From the IMG/VR virus record IMGVR_UViG_3300019881_000004, positions 1-45,361 of that record: a stretch of DNA of 45,361 nt. One strand, 5' to 3'. This document shows positions 38,201 through 45,361 of this stretch, one piece after another. Position 1 is the first letter of the stretch. Every line of letters starts with the position of its first letter. The position numbers and the translations under genes are program-made. This stretch comes from a virus. Below the pieces are notes generated by a model. It saw nothing but the letters and a program-made list of their open reading frames with translations. It was not told the DNA's origin and did no database searches.

Positions 38201-39126
38201 GTGGGTTCCTGGTGTTCGAGCGGCTGGTGGTCGCAGCGGACGTACGGGGTCATCGGGATGCGGCGCCCGGGTTCCCATCGCCAGCCCTCGGCGTCGCACA
38301 GCGGGCAGGCACGGACGAACTGGCGGCGGTCGACTTCCCAGCGTTCGAGGGCTTGCCGGGCGTCGCCGCATGCCCGGCACGGTCGGTCGCCGGGGTCGTT
38401 GATGTGCTTGGGGCATCGAGGAGGGGGGGCTTTTCCCTCGCGTGCTGGTAGGTAACTTCCCCCTCTTACTGGACCACTATTAAGGGCAAGGACAAGGGCG
38501 TCGTGAACGTTCGCCGAAGGTTCACCGTTCGTTCCGGCGAACATTGAGGTGTCTTCCCTGGTAGGCGGGTTATCCACAGGCTGTGGAGTGTCTGGGCCAG
38601 GTCGAACCGACTTCCGAGTAGGTTCATTTCTACTGACCGGTAGCCGTTCGTTTTGGTCGTCGTGTTCGGCCGAACGTTCGCCCGGAACGTTCGGCCGAAC
38701 TTCCCGCGTAACGACCGTCGCGGACTGTCGCTTCCGGACGGTCGCCATCCGCTCACGCGCCTTGGTCCGTTCGTCGTGGATCTGCTCAGCCATCCGTTGG
38801 ACATCCGCCCAGTCATGGAACCGGAAGCCGGGGATCTCATCGCGGCCCTGCTCGGTCCACAGGCCGACCGCGACGAGCTTGCGCGCCAGGCGCTTGCCGG
38901 CTGGCCAGGTGGTGATCCAGTAGGTCGGCACCCAGCCGTCGGTCAGCTCACGCATGCAGTACGCGCCCGCCATCGCCCACAGCCCGACAGCGGGCGGCCC
39001 GGCGGCCCGGAACTTGCGGTGTTCTGCGGCGGTGGCGGAGATGCGGAAATCGGGCATCGGGCGGCTCCCTTCGATCATGTTGGGCGCCAGGCGCTCGTGG
39101 GCTTGGGCTGTCATGTAGGTGGTCAC
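38197..39126 (-). CDS. Winged-helix replication initiator-like protein
   Basis: 309 residues from GTG 39126 (ATG 39114 also possible). N-terminal part (about 25-110: HRKFRAAGPPAVGLWAMAGAYCMREL...KLVAVGLWTEQGRDEIPGFRFHDW) matches the winged-helix domain of phage replication proteins. A long disordered linker (about 130-225) follows, then a C-terminal zinc-like part (CPKHINDPGDRPCRACGDAR, CPLCDAEG). The linker DNA contains a DnaA box and palindromes, as in lambda O-type genes with an internal origin. Confidence 0.7.
   Translation of the reverse strand: MTTYMTAQAHERLAPNMIEGSRPMPDFRISATAAEHRKFRAAGPPAVGLWAMAGAYCMRELTDGWVPTYWITTWPAGKRLARKLVAVGLWTEQGRDEIPGFRFHDWADVQRMAEQIHDERTKARERMATVRKRQSATVVTREVRPNVPGERSAEHDDQNERLPVSRNEPTRKSVRPGPDTPQPVDNPPTREDTSMFAGTNGEPSANVHDALVLALNSGPVRGGSYLPAREGKAPPPRCPKHINDPGDRPCRACGDARQALERWEVDRRQFVRACPLCDAEGWRWEPGRRIPMTPYVRCDHQPLEHQEPT
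38509..38700. other. Candidate replication origin inside the initiator gene
   Basis: Contains TTATCCACA (38570-38578), the consensus DnaA box, which is part of the near-palindrome TCCACAG-G-CTGTGGA (38573-38587). It also has two copies of the palindrome GTTCGGCCGAAC (38664-38675, 38689-38700; 25-bp spacing) and the inverted pair GTTCGCCG/CGGCGAAC (38509-38516, 38535-38542). A more AT-rich stretch lies at 38464-38490. It codes for the low-complexity linker of the initiator. Confidence 0.6.
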
Positions 39127-39129
39127 GCG

Positions 39130-39354
39130 TCACGCCTGCCCTGCGGCGCCGCGAGTCCGGTCCTCGCGCACGCGACGCCTGAGTCCGTGTTTCCGGCCAT
39201 GCTTCGGCTTCGCGGCGTGCTGGTGTTTCAGGGCGCGTTTCCGCGCTCGGTGACGCTCCTGCTTGACGTCTTCGACCCAGGCCCGGAACTGATCGTCGTC
39301 GCCGGGCCGGTCGGGCTCGGCCGGCGCCGATCCGGTGCGCCACCACAACGTCAT
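39130..39354 (-). CDS. Hypothetical basic protein
   Basis: 74 residues from ATG 39354 (ATGA overlap). Strongly basic (RHRARKRALKHQHAAKPKHG), suggesting nucleic acid binding. No family recognised. Confidence 0.5.
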   Translation of the reverse strand: MTLWWRTGSAPAEPDRPGDDDQFRAWVEDVKQERHRARKRALKHQHAAKPKHGRKHGLRRRVREDRTRGAAGQA

Positions 39355-39551
39355 GACGGGTCTCGCAGGTGTGTCTCGTAGGCGCGGTGTGCCTCATGCT
39401 GGTCGTAGGCATCCCACCGGTCCGGCGGCAGGATGCTGAAGGAGTCCGTCCGCTGGTCGTCGACGTGCGGCCGGCTGCGGCACACAAGCCATGCGACCAG
39501 GGCACACGGTCCGATATAGATGGCCGCGACGATGAGGACAAACGTGAGCAC
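39351..39551 (-). CDS. Single-pass membrane protein
   Basis: 66 residues from GTG 39551, with AAGGAGG nine bases upstream. One hydrophobic N-terminal helix (LTFVLIVAAIYIGPCALVAWLV), then a polar tail. No family recognised. Confidence 0.55.
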   Translation of the reverse strand: MLTFVLIVAAIYIGPCALVAWLVCRSRPHVDDQRTDSFSILPPDRWDAYDQHEAHRAYETHLRDPS

Positions 39552-39555
39552 GAGG

Positions 39556-39771
39556 TCACGCCTCCTTCGGGTTGTCGCGGTACCAGGTGAGCGCATCTGA
39601 GAGGGCTTCCACGTGGCCGGGGCCACGGCGATTGACGGCCTGGCGCAGCTCGTCCGGCAGCCGCGCCCAACAGTCACGGCACGCCAAGAGGTGTCGACGG
39701 ACATCGGCACCGCAACCCCCCGGGCACCGGTGGTCATCCGCCCGGGAGGTGCTGCCAGCGTTGGTGTTCAC
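39556..39771 (-). CDS. Small zinc-binding phage protein
   Basis: 71 residues. CPGGCGADVRRHLLACRDCWARLPDELRQAVNR is a compact zinc-ribbon plus helix, frequent in actinophages. ATG 39771 overlaps the DUF2303 gene stop. Confidence 0.65.
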   Translation of the reverse strand: MNTNAGSTSRADDHRCPGGCGADVRRHLLACRDCWARLPDELRQAVNRRGPGHVEALSDALTWYRDNPKEA

Positions 39772-40637
39772 CGGAGCGCTAGTGGTGCGGTGCCATTGAG
39801 GACCTTGCCGACGGCGAGGTTCTCGGCCATCGTCGCGACGAGCGATTCGAACACTTCGATCTTGGCCAGGTCGGGGCGAACCAGCTTATATCCGATGGTC
39901 AGATTGCCGCCGTTGATCTCATACCGAAGCTTCGCGATGACCTCCAGCATGGGGCAGCCGATCCACGGCGTGATGTGCAGTGCGAATTCCCTTGGCACCT
40001 CAAGGTTGCCGCTCCTACCGGCCTTCGCCGTGGTGTCCTCGTGGTAGGCGAGCTGCAGATCGTTGTTGTCCAGCCGGCTCGCTTGGCTGAACTCGGCGGA
40101 CCGAGTGGCTTGCAAGGACATGGCGACCTCCAGCATGGTCGCACCGTCCGGCCTGATGATCGTGTGCAATGCGTCTTCAATGTGCTGCGCAAACTCGGCC
40201 TGCCGCACGGCCTTGCCGTTCAGCTTGATCCAGTGCTGCCAGTCGACGTCCGGACGTAGCCGCAGACCAACGATGTGCTGCCGCCAGCCAGCCTCATCGG
40301 AGTTCATGTGATCGTCCAACACCGCGGTGACGCTGCCGGCGTCGACGTCAGCCCACACAGTCGTGTAGGAGGTATCGGTGAGCCGGTTGACGTAGGTGGT
40401 GAAGTCGCTCGGGTCGTGCAGGATCGCGCAGCCGCGCGGCTGGCGTGGCGCCGGGAGGTAGGACTCCAAGTCGTGCACGACGGTGCCCTCGTCGGAGCGC
40501 TCGCGGACGACGACGATCGACGTACCAGGGGCAAGGTCGTACGCCTCCGGCATGCGCTCGGCGTCGCGGCGGCCGAGGTCCGCGGCGGTCTCGATCGGGT
40601 TGTCGGCGCTGTGCAGGTCGGCCGTGTACTCGGTCAT
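39768..40637 (-). CDS. DUF2303 family protein
   Basis: 289 residues from ATG 40637 (AAGGGAG upstream). It has the DUF2303/YfdQ layout: ESYLPAPRQPRG early, then FTTYVNRL, a VTAVLDDH segment, and later EFAQHIED and a beta-rich C-terminus. Members occur in phage replication/recombination regions; the molecular role is unknown. Confidence 0.8.
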   Translation of the reverse strand: MTEYTADLHSADNPIETAADLGRRDAERMPEAYDLAPGTSIVVVRERSDEGTVVHDLESYLPAPRQPRGCAILHDPSDFTTYVNRLTDTSYTTVWADVDAGSVTAVLDDHMNSDEAGWRQHIVGLRLRPDVDWQHWIKLNGKAVRQAEFAQHIEDALHTIIRPDGATMLEVAMSLQATRSAEFSQASRLDNNDLQLAYHEDTTAKAGRSGNLEVPREFALHITPWIGCPMLEVIAKLRYEINGGNLTIGYKLVRPDLAKIEVFESLVATMAENLAVGKVLNGTAPLALR

Positions 40638-40652
40638 GCGGGTGGGGCTCCC

Positions 40653-41003
40653 TTAGTTCTCGAAAAGGCTGCTCTGGCGCGGGTTGTGGCGCACCAGGTT
40701 GCACGCGTCGTCGACGAAGAAGATCGACGTCGGCCGGTCGTGGGTGGGCATCTTCACGGTGATCTCGTCGGTGACCTTCACTGCGCCGTCGTCGGCCGCG
40801 GCGCTGTCCACCGGCTTGATCGTCAGCTTGTAGATCAGGTGCCCGGCCTTGCGGGTCGCCTCGATCGCTGCGACAAGCTCCTGCAGCGAGGCGGTCAGTT
40901 CGCTTGCGGTGCGCCCTTTGTTGGTGCCCGCCAAAAACGACAGGAACTCTTGTGGCGGCGCCTTCTTCTCGGTGCCAGTGTCGGGTGTGGACGATTCGGT
41001 CAC
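40653..41003 (-). CDS. Hypothetical phage protein beside RusA
   Basis: 116 residues from GTG 41003 (GTGA overlap with RusA stop). EFLSFLAGTNKGRTASELTASLQELVAAIEAT, then strands (GHLIYKLTIKPVD, AVKVTDEITVKMP, TSIFFVDD). No family recognised. It may bind nucleic acid. Confidence 0.55.
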   Translation of the reverse strand: MTESSTPDTGTEKKAPPQEFLSFLAGTNKGRTASELTASLQELVAAIEATRKAGHLIYKLTIKPVDSAAADDGAVKVTDEITVKMPTHDRPTSIFFVDDACNLVRHNPRQSSLFEN

Positions 41004-41551
41004 GGCTGCTCCCCGTTGGATTGGACGATGTCGGCGAGCGTGTGTTGGCCGACGGGCACGAGGCAGGCGGTGATCTGCTCCTGCTCGGCCTGCACGACGA
41101 TGTGACAGCCGGGGCTCTCGCCGATCTCGGCGTACCGTTTGACGGGGTAGATCCGGACCACTTGGGCGTCGTCGTGCCAGATTCCGGCGGACCCGATGGC
41201 GTCGAAAACCGCCCTGATGAGTTTGTCGAGATCGGGCCGTTTGGTATGCAATGGTGTGGGCTTCCGCTTGGGGAGACTGGCCGGACGAGGCATGACGAAC
41301 ACGAGAGTCGCGCGCACGGCAACGCCTTGCGCGAAGTAGACGACCGGCGTCCCGTCGTCGAGCAGGCAGGCCTCGCGCACGTCCTGCCGCCATGGCTGCA
41401 CAGCCTTGGACGACTCAACCTGTGCGACTTTCCCGGTGAACTCCCGGGCGTCTCCTCGGCCCTTGTAGATCGGGCGGCCATGCTTCGATCCCTGCGGCGC
41501 TGCCCGGCCGGGGACGAACACGGACAACGCGGCACAGTCCACTGCGGTCAT
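41000..41551 (-). CDS. rusA: RusA-family Holliday junction resolvase
   Basis: 183 residues from ATG 41551. RusA motifs: PQGSKHGRPIYKG near the start, then KRPDLDKLIRAVFDAI and GIWHDDAQVVRI, with the conserved acidic residues. The enzyme resolves recombination intermediates and branched DNA before packaging. Confidence 0.85.
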   Translation of the reverse strand: MTAVDCAALSVFVPGRAAPQGSKHGRPIYKGRGDAREFTGKVAQVESSKAVQPWRQDVREACLLDDGTPVVYFAQGVAVRATLVFVMPRPASLPKRKPTPLHTKRPDLDKLIRAVFDAIGSAGIWHDDAQVVRIYPVKRYAEIGESPGCHIVVQAEQEQITACLVPVGQHTLADIVQSNGEQP

Positions 41552-42009
41552 CGGACGCCCCCCGCGGTGAGCAGCTGCGCGTGCGCTGGCGCCGGGTCGT
41601 ACGGCTCGCTCCACACCAGAACCTCGTCGACGTACAGCACGCCAGCGTCGGACGGGTGTGGGTCGTGCACGAGCTGCAGGTCTTCGTCGACGACCACGAC
41701 GTGCCGGAACGGGCCGCGCGGGGACGGCCCGGACCCGATGGCCAGACCACGCTCGGCCTCGTCGATCACGTGTCTGATCGATCCGTCGACCGGGACGATG
41801 CACGCGAAGTCGGCACCTCGCGCTCGCGCCCACCGTCGCATGTAGGACCACCAGCTGACGTGTTGAGCGAAGTGCGGGACGTCCTCGTACGGCTCGCCGG
41901 TCAGGCTGGCGACACAGGCTGTGAGGCAGTCGCCGGGGTTGCCGTTCGCGTCATGGCCGTCGGCGCGTGCGGGGTCGGCGAGGATGCGCTGCTTGACGAA
42001 GCTGTTCAT
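41548..42009 (-). CDS. Papain-like (C39/BtrH-type) cysteine protein
   Basis: 153 residues. GNPGDCLTACVASLTGEPYEDVPHF gives the likely nucleophilic Cys, and GPSPRGPFRHVVVVDED...LVHDPHPS the His region. Many actinophages encode this protein. Whether it is a protease or transferase is not known. Confidence 0.65.
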   Translation of the reverse strand: MNSFVKQRILADPARADGHDANGNPGDCLTACVASLTGEPYEDVPHFAQHVSWWSYMRRWARARGADFACIVPVDGSIRHVIDEAERGLAIGSGPSPRGPFRHVVVVDEDLQLVHDPHPSDAGVLYVDEVLVWSEPYDPAPAHAQLLTAGGVR

Positions 42010-42182
42010 GCAACGCTCACCACCAGCGCGGCCTTACCGGACCCCGAACAGTGCTTGCCCCGACGGTGAGACTTGCCCCGACCGTGAGACCGGGTGCGGT
42101 GCTCGACGAGCAGCCCGGTCAGCGGTGCGACGTGGACGGTGCGACGGTCGCAGACCGGGCACCGAGCGAAGTGCTCAGGCAT
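42006..42182 (-). CDS. Small zinc-finger protein
   Basis: 58 residues from ATG 42182; the start further upstream is less likely. CPVCDRRTVHVAP near residue 8 and a His/Arg-rich tail (HRTRSHGRGKSHRRGKH). Possibly nucleic-acid-binding. Confidence 0.5.
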   Translation of the reverse strand: MPEHFARCPVCDRRTVHVAPLTGLLVEHRTRSHGRGKSHRRGKHCSGSGKAALVVSVA

Positions 42183-42900
42183 GGTCACGCGCCATAGCAA
42201 CGCACACCGAGTGCCGAGCGTTGCCCTCAACAGCGTCGCGCCACGCGAAGCTCGGCTCCGTGCAGATCGCGTCCCGCCGGTCTGGCCGTACGAGATGCAT
42301 CACTCCAGTGGCCGGGTTGGTGCGCCACACTGGCAGTAGCTTGGCGCGCAACACCTCCAGCTCCCCGCGTAGCCGCTTGTTCTCAGCTCGCTGGACCGCG
42401 TCGGACTCGTGGCACGACGCGTGATTCCTCGCGAGCTGCGCGCGAAGATCCCTGATGGTGGCGGACGCTTGGCCATACGCGCGGTTGCGGTCACGTAGGC
42501 GCTGCTCCAACAGCCGCTTGCCCAGGGCGTCGGACGTCAGGCCGACAGCCCGCAGTCGGTCGGTCTGAAGTGCCTGCAGGGCATCGACAATGACATCGCG
42601 GTCCAAGCCGTCCAGGCGCGCCGACGTCCCCAGAATGCGGGCCGTGTCCAGCACCGTGGCGTGCCACTGGGCGCCCTCGCGAGCGAGTTCTGCGCACGTC
42701 TCATCGTGTGCGGTGTCCGCAACCGGAGCGGTCCTTCTGGTGGCTTGCAACACCTGCGATCGCTCCGCCACGTCACGAGCGGCCCTCGCCGCCTCGCGCC
42801 GCACGCTCAGCGGGAGGAACGGGAAGAGAGCCGACAGAACGGCGATGACCGCATTGTCCATCACAGCCGCGTCGATTGCGTCGACGTTCACGCGCGGCAT
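42175..42900 (-). CDS. Hypothetical helical protein
   Basis: 241 residues. Helical throughout, with a hydrophobic segment near residue 20 (AVIAVLSALFPFLPL) and a coiled-coil at about 140-190 (ASATIRDLRAQLARNH, RAENKRLRGELEVLRAKL). No family recognised. Confidence 0.5.
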   Translation of the reverse strand: MPRVNVDAIDAAVMDNAVIAVLSALFPFLPLSVRREAARAARDVAERSQVLQATRRTAPVADTAHDETCAELAREGAQWHATVLDTARILGTSARLDGLDRDVIVDALQALQTDRLRAVGLTSDALGKRLLEQRLRDRNRAYGQASATIRDLRAQLARNHASCHESDAVQRAENKRLRGELEVLRAKLLPVWRTNPATGVMHLVRPDRRDAICTEPSFAWRDAVEGNARHSVCVAMARDHA

Positions 42901-43331
42901 CAGGCCACCGCCCTACGGCACGGGCACCGGTCCGCAACCTGGCACGACCGGATGCACTTTCCGTTGCCGCCGCGCCTGCAGGGACACGCCTTCGCTGCGA
43001 AACACGCCGCGATGTGCAAGCTGGTGTCGAGCACGGTCCTGCCAACTGGAAGCAGCTGCGGCGCGACGATGGTCTCGTCGGGCTCGTCGGATTCGCCTCC
43101 GTAGTGGATGTGACCGGTTACCTTCAGCACGCCGGACTGATAGCCCAGCGATATCGCCTCTGCGCGATCGCGCGCGTTCCACTTGTTGAACAACCGACGC
43201 AGATACGTCTTCACCGTGTCCTCGGACAGACACAGCGCGTCGGCCACACCCTTGCGAGATCGACCTTTGTCGATGCCTTGCAACACCTGCAGCTCGCGAT
43301 CCGTCAAGGTAGGGAGGCGGCGCCCGGTCAT
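42900..43331 (-). CDS. LuxR-type HTH regulator with C-terminal cysteine cluster
   Basis: 143 residues from ATG 43331. Residues about 8-70 are a LuxR/GerE domain (LTDRELQVLQGIDKGRSRKGVADALCLSEDTVKTYLRRLFNKW, split motif). The C-terminus has CFAAKACPCRRGGNGKC and CPCR, a possible metal site. No receiver or autoinducer domain. It is likely a phage-encoded transcription factor. Confidence 0.75.
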   Translation of the reverse strand: MTGRRLPTLTDRELQVLQGIDKGRSRKGVADALCLSEDTVKTYLRRLFNKWNARDRAEAISLGYQSGVLKVTGHIHYGGESDEPDETIVAPQLLPVGRTVLDTSLHIAACFAAKACPCRRGGNGKCIRSCQVADRCPCRRAVA

Positions 43332-44521
43332 GATTCACTGTCCTTCGTAGACTCTTGCTCGAATGCGGCCAGGACGGCGTCGAGCGCGTTCACGGGTTCC
43401 TCGTCGTCGAGCAGCCGGTCGAGGAGATCGATCACTCCGGAGGCTTCGAGCTTGGTCAGCTCCCGCGACGAACCGATGCCCGGTCGTTTCGCGAGCAGGC
43501 CGACGGTGGTCAGCTTGTCTGCGCGTTCGGTGATCTCCAGTTCGCCGAGTTGCGCGTGGAGCTTCTTCAACTGCTCAAGGGTGACGGTGTCCTCGCTGGA
43601 CTCCCCGGCATCGTCCTCGCGCGACGATGGAGGCTCGTCCTGCGGCCGGCCGGTGGTGGCCTGAGTAGCGGTGCGCGGCTTGAGTCCGGTCGCTGGAATG
43701 GGTTGCGCCGCGTTCTTCCGTGCGGGGCGAGGTCGCGCCTCGGTCACCGCGGCGGTCTGCGCGGCCACCGACGCCACCGGCGCCGCGGGCAGCGCGGCCG
43801 GAACCGGGGTGAGCCTCGCCGTCCCGTCGACCTCGGCGGCTGGCGGGGTGGCTGCGGCGATCTCGCGCCGCTCACTCGTCGGCCCCATGAGCTGACCGGG
43901 CGACACTTCGATGTCCAGCACTGGCACCGCGAATCGGCGGGTCGGCTGGTTCGGGCGCTTCACCTGGCGCTGTTCCAGCCGCAACCGGGCCGGGAGCATC
44001 TGCCCACGGCCGGCGGCCATCTGGATGACCTCAACGGCGCCCTGCAGCTCCACTGCCGCGTAGTAGCCCTGGGTGTCGATGCGCCACACTCCGAGGCCCG
44101 GCAGGTCGCGCAGCATCACCGAGAGCCGGGTGTGGATGTCGCACTCGCGGGCGTCCGGATCACACACGCATGGACCGTCGCTAATGGACTCCGTGCGTCC
44201 GTCACAGCGGCGCTGACAGCCACCCGCCGACCACAGTTCATAGTGCTGCGAGAACGACATGTCCGACGGCGGCACGATCACGTCGATGGCGTCAGTGGTC
44301 GTGACCACTTCCCACTGCTGTCCGGCTGGGCCGTCCCACGGGCGTGCGTCACCTCCGAACAGTCGCGCCGCGAGCTGGATACGGTGGCTGTCCGCGCTGG
44401 TGAGCCGGAAGGTCTCCAGCTTCTCTGGCCGCGAGCGGCCGTTCTTGCCGGTGGGTACCTGTTGGCCGATGCGGATCCGGCCGGCCTCGGCCAGCCTGCG
44501 TTGTAGGTCGATGATCGGCAT
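43328..44521 (-). CDS. phiC31 gp3-like protein (recombination directionality factor family)
   Basis: 397 residues from ATG 44521. The N-terminal 230 residues show RIGQQVPTGKNGRSRPEKLETFRLTS, WSAGGCQRRCDG, CVCDPDARECDIHTRLSVMLRDLPGLGVWRIDTQGYYAAVEL (in pieces), the pattern I associate with phiC31 gp3, which redirects serine integrase toward excision. The C-terminal 160 residues are a Pro/Ala linker plus a charged helical domain with VTLEQLKKLHAQLGELEI. If the call holds, a serine integrase is expected outside the window. Confidence 0.6.
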   Translation of the reverse strand: MPIIDLQRRLAEAGRIRIGQQVPTGKNGRSRPEKLETFRLTSADSHRIQLAARLFGGDARPWDGPAGQQWEVVTTTDAIDVIVPPSDMSFSQHYELWSAGGCQRRCDGRTESISDGPCVCDPDARECDIHTRLSVMLRDLPGLGVWRIDTQGYYAAVELQGAVEVIQMAAGRGQMLPARLRLEQRQVKRPNQPTRRFAVPVLDIEVSPGQLMGPTSERREIAAATPPAAEVDGTARLTPVPAALPAAPVASVAAQTAAVTEARPRPARKNAAQPIPATGLKPRTATQATTGRPQDEPPSSREDDAGESSEDTVTLEQLKKLHAQLGELEITERADKLTTVGLLAKRPGIGSSRELTKLEASGVIDLLDRLLDDEEPVNALDAVLAAFEQESTKDSES

Positions 44522-45361
44522 CAGCGATCCCCTGCCGATTCCAAAGCAGCGCCCATCACGGTTTTACTGGTCACGTTCAGCCAGCGGAACGCCTCGATGG
44601 TGTAGAGGAACGCTTCGTGCACCTCGGCATCGCAGCGAATCGGATATGCCTCGCACGCCTCCGGGGTGATTTGGATGACCAGCCCGCTGTCCACTTCGGG
44701 CACCGGCTCGGCCATGGCCCGCTCGGCCTCACCGAGCAGGTAGTACCGCCGACGGAACTGCTCCATCCGTCGAGGCCGCCACACCGCGGCGTACTCGCCG
44801 AACCGGTAGCCGGCCAACTGCAGACCAACCTGTTCGGGGTACGGGGTCTTCGGGTGCCCCTTGGAATCGAGCGGCTCCCGCGACGTCTTGTAGTCGATGA
44901 TGAACCGGACGCCGTCGATCTCCAGGAACCCGTCGCTTTGCCCGGCATAGCCGTAGGTCGGGCTGTAGACGCACACCTCGGTCGCCTGGTAGGCCGGAGT
45001 GAAGCGCTGTAGCCAGGAATCGAACCGATCCAACATGGACATCACCAGCGGACCCTCAGCGCGGATCTCGACCTGCTCGCCACCCTTGGCACGGATCGCC
45101 TCGGCGATGCGGGCCTTGTCCGGCCTGACGCCGGTGAGGGCGTACATCTCGCACAAGTGGTGCACGACAGTGCCCAGGTCCGCCGACGACAGCAGCGTGC
45201 GGGGCCGCCGGAAACGGGCGTCCCGCAGCCACTTCACGGCTTCCGCGCGGCCTCGGTCGACGAGCATGGCGCGCCAGGTCGCCTGGTTGTCGATGGCGGC
45301 CATGGCGGCCTGCTCGGCCGACCAGTACAGCAGGGCCGGTTTGTCGAGCGCACCGAGAATC
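44521..45361 (-). CDS. RecB/Cas4-like PD-(D/E)XK exonuclease (N-terminus cut by window edge)
   Basis: The frame continues upstream of the ATG at 45303 to the edge, reading ILGALDKPALLYWSAEQAA, typical of the family, so the true start is outside. Motifs: GYAGQSDGFL, then IIDYKTSREP (catalytic D-Y-K), then QVGLQLAGYRFGEY. It probably acts in phage DNA recombination or processing. Confidence 0.8.
   Translation of the reverse strand, partial: ILGALDKPALLYWSAEQAAMAAIDNQATWRAMLVDRGRAEAVKWLRDARFRRPRTLLSSADLGTVVHHLCEMYALTGVRPDKARIAEAIRAKGGEQVEIRAEGPLVMSMLDRFDSWLQRFTPAYQATEVCVYSPTYGYAGQSDGFLEIDGVRFIIDYKTSREPLDSKGHPKTPYPEQVGLQLAGYRFGEYAAVWRPRRMEQFRRRYYLLGEAERAMAEPVPEVDSGLVIQITPEACEAYPIRCDAEVHEAFLYTIEAFRWLNVTSKTVMGAALESAGDR

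Noticed and set aside
1-45361. CRISPR arrays, insertion sequences, complete tRNA genes, integrase
   Set aside because: No repeat-spacer series, transposase, canonical tRNA or integrase-like protein was seen.

Overview
The window looks like most of one temperate (or formerly temperate) siphovirus genome, or prophage, from a high-GC actinomycete. Reasons: uniformly high GC, many GTG/TTG starts, tightly packed genes joined by 4-bp ATGA/GTGA overlaps, a full set of long-tailed phage structural genes, and regulators typical of actinomycetes (an XRE protein with a DUF5753-like C-terminus, a BldD-like XRE protein). No integrase, attachment site or ordinary tRNA is seen. The last gene is cut by the right edge, and a short coding fragment is probably cut by the left edge.

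Layout. (1) About 1-5500, plus strand: accessory genes. These are small cysteine-rich proteins, a protein with a duplicated zinc-knuckle-like module, two XRE regulators, a TSUP (TauE/SafE) membrane transporter and several tiny proteins, closed by two strong hairpins. The 3400-4600 part is visibly more AT-rich than the rest, suggesting separate acquisition. (2) 5571-29174, minus strand: the late operon, read right to left. Order: TerS, TerL, portal, MuF-like protein, scaffold, P22-like coat protein, head-tail connectors, tail terminator, major tail protein, tail chaperones with a -1 frameshift site, a 1763-residue tape measure carrying two peptidoglycan hydrolase domains, minor tail proteins, a membrane gene block, M15-type endolysin, holin, and tail fibres. 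(3) 29175-29477: noncoding, with short direct repeats and a perfect palindrome, between TerS and an HNH nuclease. This is the best candidate for the packaging (cos) site. (4) 29478-31958, minus strand: HNH nuclease and small genes. (5) 31959-33603, plus strand: an oppositely oriented cassette with two tandem Y-RNA-like noncoding RNAs followed by a Ro/Rsr (TROVE + vWA) gene. One RNA contains a circularly permuted tRNA-like module. The Ro gene has lost part of its TROVE domain and changes frame. (6) 33595-45361, minus strand: the early/replication region. It holds many small genes, XRE, winged-helix and LuxR-type regulators, and a replication-initiator-like gene with a consensus DnaA box and iteron-like palindromes inside its linker. 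It also holds DUF2303, RusA, a papain-like protein, a phiC31 gp3-like protein (recombination directionality factor family) and a RecB/Cas4-like exonuclease.

The most notable element is the Ro/Y-RNA cassette. The two RNA copies share a 5' block at an exact 87-nt offset and a 3' block, and their stems differ by compensatory base changes. Copy 2 holds the T-arm, a UUCG-capped acceptor-like stem and the D-arm in permuted order, as in bacterial YrlA RNAs; copy 1 lacks this module. Whether the truncated, frame-broken Ro still works, perhaps as two separate proteins, is the main open question.
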